Of a stretch of 64,000 nucleotides of DNA, positions 63,969-64,000 are shown piece after piece. The position numbers and the translations under genes were made by a program. Each line of letters begins with the position of its first letter. Within the stretch, counting starts at the first letter, position 1. Under the pieces are notes generated by a model. That model worked only from the letters and a program-made list of their open reading frames with translations. It was not told the origin of the DNA and did no database searches. Source of the stretch: Oscillatoriaceae cyanobacterium M7585_C2015_266 (GTDB lineage: Bacteria; Cyanobacteriota; Cyanobacteriia; Cyanobacteriales; Oscillatoriaceae); contig DVEG01000020.1 of assembly GCA_015295835.1 (NCBI GenBank), positions 62,001 to 126,000 on the forward strand, given 5' to 3'.

Positions 63969-64000
63969 AAAGTTAATAATGTGCAGGGTTATATGGTATA

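Noticed and set aside
1-64000. Mobile elements, prophage, CRISPR
   Set aside because: I found no transposase, integrase or repeat-spacer array in any frame I examined.

Overview
The window is from a cyanobacterium. HIP1 octamers (GCGATCGC) are scattered through it, and it carries a beta-carboxysome locus (ccmK, ccmK, ccmL, ccmM, ccmN, ccmO), an NDH-1 CO2-uptake operon (ndhF/ndhD/cup), magnesium chelatase chlH, and a tmRNA with a cyanobacterial-type tag. The moderate GC content, AT-rich intergenic regions and three-SSUL CcmM suggest a filamentous Oscillatoriales-like organism, but that placement is inference. It looks like ordinary chromosome: I see no insertion sequence, prophage or CRISPR array.

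Layout. 1-10.3 kb: tail of a DUF512 protein, a nucleotidyltransferase, a decayed gene remnant, a TolC-family outer-membrane protein, a LeuC-type dehydratase, a CYTH protein, a Crp-family regulator with striking palindromes upstream, an M61 peptidase, NadA, a metallophosphoesterase and tRNA-Ser(UGA). 10.3-21 kb: a consensus promoter with no gene behind it, neutral invertase, ComB, an LpxB-related protein, tmRNA (with a gene remnant abutting its 3' end), PBP2, ThiD, FtsZ and FtsQ. 21-34 kb: an unfamiliar P-loop ATPase, a giant GH15/phosphorylase-kinase-like protein, a WecG-type glycosyltransferase, a fused Dpp-type ABC ATPase, two paralogous membrane-anchored proteins of unknown function, a TPR protein with an ECF-like sigma factor, and a glyoxalase-fold protein.

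34-46 kb is the inorganic-carbon-concentrating island. A CmpR-like LysR regulator lies beside the ccm operon (minus strand). Divergent from ccm is an ndhF-ndhD-cup operon (plus strand), most likely the ndhF4/ndhD4/cupB form. The products would hydrate CO2 to bicarbonate at the thylakoid (NDH-1/Cup), build the carboxysome shell (CcmK, CcmL, CcmO), and organise Rubisco inside it (CcmM, CcmN).

46-64 kb: a decayed purU pseudogene, an AI-2E family permease, a DUF39 protein, a basic-tailed cyanobacterial protein, TPR proteins, a GDT1/UPF0016 cation transporter preceded by a yybP-ykoY manganese riboswitch, a succinate dehydrogenase/fumarate reductase flavoprotein, ChlH, an ankyrin protein and a large putative beta-barrel protein. 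The observations most worth following are the carbon-island regulatory repeats, the unusual cysteine pattern of the CcmM SSUL modules, the repeated tail of CcmO, the orphan promoter, the two pseudogenes, and the paralogous pair of unknown proteins.
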